A stretch of DNA of 64,000 nt from Halocaridina rubra (Eukaryota > Arthropoda > Malacostraca > Decapoda > Atyidae). This document shows, in pieces, positions 61,891-64,000 of the stretch (the first letter of the stretch is position 1; each line of letters opens with the position of its first letter). The stretch covers positions 67,501-131,500 of the forward strand of contig JAXCGZ010003871.1 in NCBI GenBank assembly GCA_037179515.1. Reading direction: 5' to 3'. Position numbers and translations under genes: made by a program. The notes under the pieces are model-generated. The model did not search any database, was not told where the DNA came from, and saw nothing but the letters and a program-made list of their open reading frames with translations.

Positions 61891-62018
61891 TTATCCCCTC
61901 CACAATTTTGAACAATTTCCAATCATTTCATCTATATTACGAACAGAACGAAGCACACTCGTACTTGAATCTTTTCGTATGGCAGACCAGACTTCATCCC
62001 AATAAGCCATGGATGCTC
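61891..62018 (-). CDS. Candidate last exon of an unidentified minus-strand gene
   Basis: On the minus strand a good acceptor (gtgattttaattttcag) is followed by an open frame ending in TAA at 61891-61893. It encodes about 42 residues, including MAYWDEVWSAIRKD and SVRNIDEMIG, with protein-like composition. The frame enters in phase 2, with an internal ATG at 62008-62010. I cannot find a matching upstream exon to the right and do not recognise the product. It may be a chance acceptor. Confidence 0.3.
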
Positions 62019-62559
62019 CTGAAAATTAAAATCACATTACTTGAAATATAATATGAAAATATAACTATTGTACACATAATTACATGGGACATTTATGTAG
62101 AGCAGGATTTCACAGTTATGCACAAAATTACATGATTGATTTCTTTAAATTCTTTTAATGCCTAAACTATTAATACCCAATACCTCAGAGATAAACTTAC
62201 TATGGACTTTGTTTCTCTTTTATTCAAATTTCCTTATTCTATGCATATTACCCTCTACTATATATCCCGGTAAGCAAAATGACCACAACAATGAGAAGTG
62301 CACAATAAATATTACTGTACAACTTACGTCCATCTCTTTAATCAATCAAGCCCTCAAAGTCCATTTTACACATGCAAATACAGTGGACGACATCAAGCAT
62401 TACTAAGATAATACTATTGTATATTCACAGTATCAGGCCCCCAGGCTTCACAAAGTTACACTGACCTCTTCATGAGGGTTGATTTCACTGATGTACATGA
62501 CTAAATTAAATGGGTTTATAAATGCCTTTGTAAGAGAGGATTTTCAACATGGTAACACT

Positions 62560-62900
62560 TTCATCTCCATCCCTTAGGGGGAAAGTGGCCCTAACCGAGA
62601 GCTTAACACTTCCTCCCTTGACCTTAAGCCTCTTACTTTTGTTAAATAAGGCGAGTTAGGTGGGCGAAGGTTAAAGGATAAAGGTCTCTAATGAAAAAGA
62701 AAAGCAAGGGACAGTGATAGCACTAGAGCCAAACTATATACCTACCATATTGCCAGGGCTCAACTCCCCCTCTCCAAGCAAATGGACCCAGTGATCTCCA
62801 TCAACGGCTGAATAATCAGGCAGACCTTTAGCAAATCCTCGACCCCAATTAAGTGCCCATTTTATTGATAATGATATGAGACAGCGAAGCTCCAGTTATG
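62560..62900. mobile_element. SINE-like dispersed repeat
   Basis: The segment with aaggttaaaggataaagg, aaaagaaaagcaagggaca, ctcaactccccctctccaag and gctgaataatcaggcag resembles a repeat I remember as common in decapod genomes, usually ending in a pol III B box. The B-box end is not clear here. On the minus strand part of it looks like coding sequence followed by a donor, which I consider a coincidence. Confidence 0.4.
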
Positions 62901-63472
62901 AAATGTAACTGTAAAGTTTACTCCCATAATTGATTTAGACACCCTCATGCGATTTTCCTAGTGATATTCTATGTAAAACCATTAATATTCATAAAATTAA
63001 TGGGGGGAGTGAAAATGGATAATTTCCAAGAGTCTTTAAGCTAACTACATATCATCGACAAATTGAATAATGGTAAATGCTTACTTTATTACCCCTAACA
63101 AGTGAAATGAAAATATCAAAACATTCAAAAAATATGTAAGCTAAAAAAAAAAATTATTTCAATTATCAACTCAATTTTTAATGGGGGAGGGGAGAGTAAA
63201 CAAACCTAACGAAACCTGATTGGTTAGAGATCATGAGATAATCATAATTGGGGTGTAAAATATCAACCCATAAAAAAAATATCTAAAACCAGTAAACTTA
63301 TTCCATGCAGCAACTCGTGTCTTAACTGGGAGATGATGTACTGAGCTGGCCTAATATTAAAATAAATTTCATGAGATTTTTCCTATATGGGGTGGCAAAA
63401 GTCAGCATGTATAAAACATACGATATATATCTCTTTAATACCCCAATGGGTAAAATGCAAGGGTAAAATTGC

Positions 63473-63820
63473 ATTATAGGACCACCTCTATTTTCCAATT
63501 GAAATAAAAAAATTTTTGGTAGTTTTTTATGTTTTGAATTAACCTAACCTAAATTAACCTAACTCCATTATTTCATTAACTCAGTGCACGATTTGAAACT
63601 GAGTAACGGGCGGCTACAGCAACTCTTCACTTACCAGAAAGCCAGTGATTTTTAACTAACGGTTAATTTTTCCCAGTGATTTTTAACTAACGGTTAATTT
63701 TTCAGAGTGAAGGACTAACTTCCGGAGCAAATGAAGGTCAGATTCGCTTAAAACACATAAAAAACTAGCAGAAAACCTTTATTTCAACTGGAAAACAGAG
63801 GTGGTCCTATAATGCAATAA
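63473..63820. mobile_element. Foldback (MITE-like) element
   Basis: The arms gcattataggaccacctct (left, about 63473) and its inverse (right, to about 63820) extend about 70 bp each, including attttcca-ttgaaat and ggtagttttttatg blocks. The interior carries CCTAA-type units and a 33-bp tandem duplication (cagtgatttttaactaacgg twice, about 63641-63705). Confidence 0.75.
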
Positions 63821-63829
63821 TACCAATGC

Positions 63830-64000
63830 AAGACTGAAATGGTCAAGATCTGTTTTATGTACCCCTTCCATAGTCAACCCGACATATTGGCATTAACACT
63901 ACTTCCTGAAATGTACCGCACTACTGTATAAACACCCATATTAACACGATTTGATTATTTAAGTACCCATCTCCACCTACCAATATCAACCTTGACACAC
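63830..64000. repeat. Dispersed repeat R2, copy 2 (runs off window)
   Basis: Same family as 19310-19560; the shared blocks listed there occur here in the same order. The window ends inside it. Confidence 0.6.

Noticed and set aside
62740..62900. Minus-strand stretch with a protein-like frame followed by a gtaggt donor, phase-compatible with the exon at 61891-62018
   Set aside because: It lies inside a SINE-like dispersed repeat and lacks a convincing upstream acceptor. The phase match can be chance.

Overview
This is nuclear DNA from an animal, not a bacterium. Genes are split by GT-AG introns, intergenic DNA is AT-rich, and there are several clades of decayed non-LTR retrotransposons, tRNA-derived SINEs and very long microsatellites ((AT)n, (ATT)n, (CT)n, (GTAT)n). 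The mix of dense simple repeats, CR1-like and RTE-like LINEs and these SINEs points to an arthropod, most likely a decapod crustacean. That is an inference; the species cannot be read from the sequence.

Layout. 1-9.9 kb is a transposon and microsatellite field. It holds CR1-like LINE copies, including a young one nested inside an older relative, together with SINEs and simple repeats. 9.92-15.63 kb (+) is a complete six-exon gene for a 315-residue CRAL-TRIO lipid-transfer protein of the alpha-tocopherol transfer protein type. 18.95-27.53 kb (+) is a complete four-exon gene for WDR92 (DNAAF10/Monad), 354 residues. Both gene models join in frame at canonical splice sites.

27.5-44 kb is mostly gene-free. 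It holds a LINE relic, a ~175-bp tandem repeat, a large compound microsatellite (35.7-36.5 kb), foldback elements and a frameshifted CR1-like copy. 44.12-51.96 kb is bounded by two inverted arms of roughly 600 bp; the outer 320 bp of the arms is nearly identical. Immediately next to it, 52.06-52.87 kb is an array of about four consecutive long palindromes. These two structures are the least explained parts of the window. 53.9-60.5 kb holds further SINEs, a decayed LINE with an altered YADD box, and a 5'-truncated RTE-type LINE with perfect target-site duplications. 60.5-64 kb has one candidate minus-strand exon, a SINE-like repeat and a foldback element.

The two host genes are unrelated in function and share only orientation. 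I see no operon-like or defence-like system. Most short open frames here are translations of simple repeats. The items worth follow-up are the large inverted repeat, the palindrome array, the nested LINE, the association of LINE ends with microsatellites, and an intact WDR92 gene in a lineage that, if decapod, has non-flagellated sperm.
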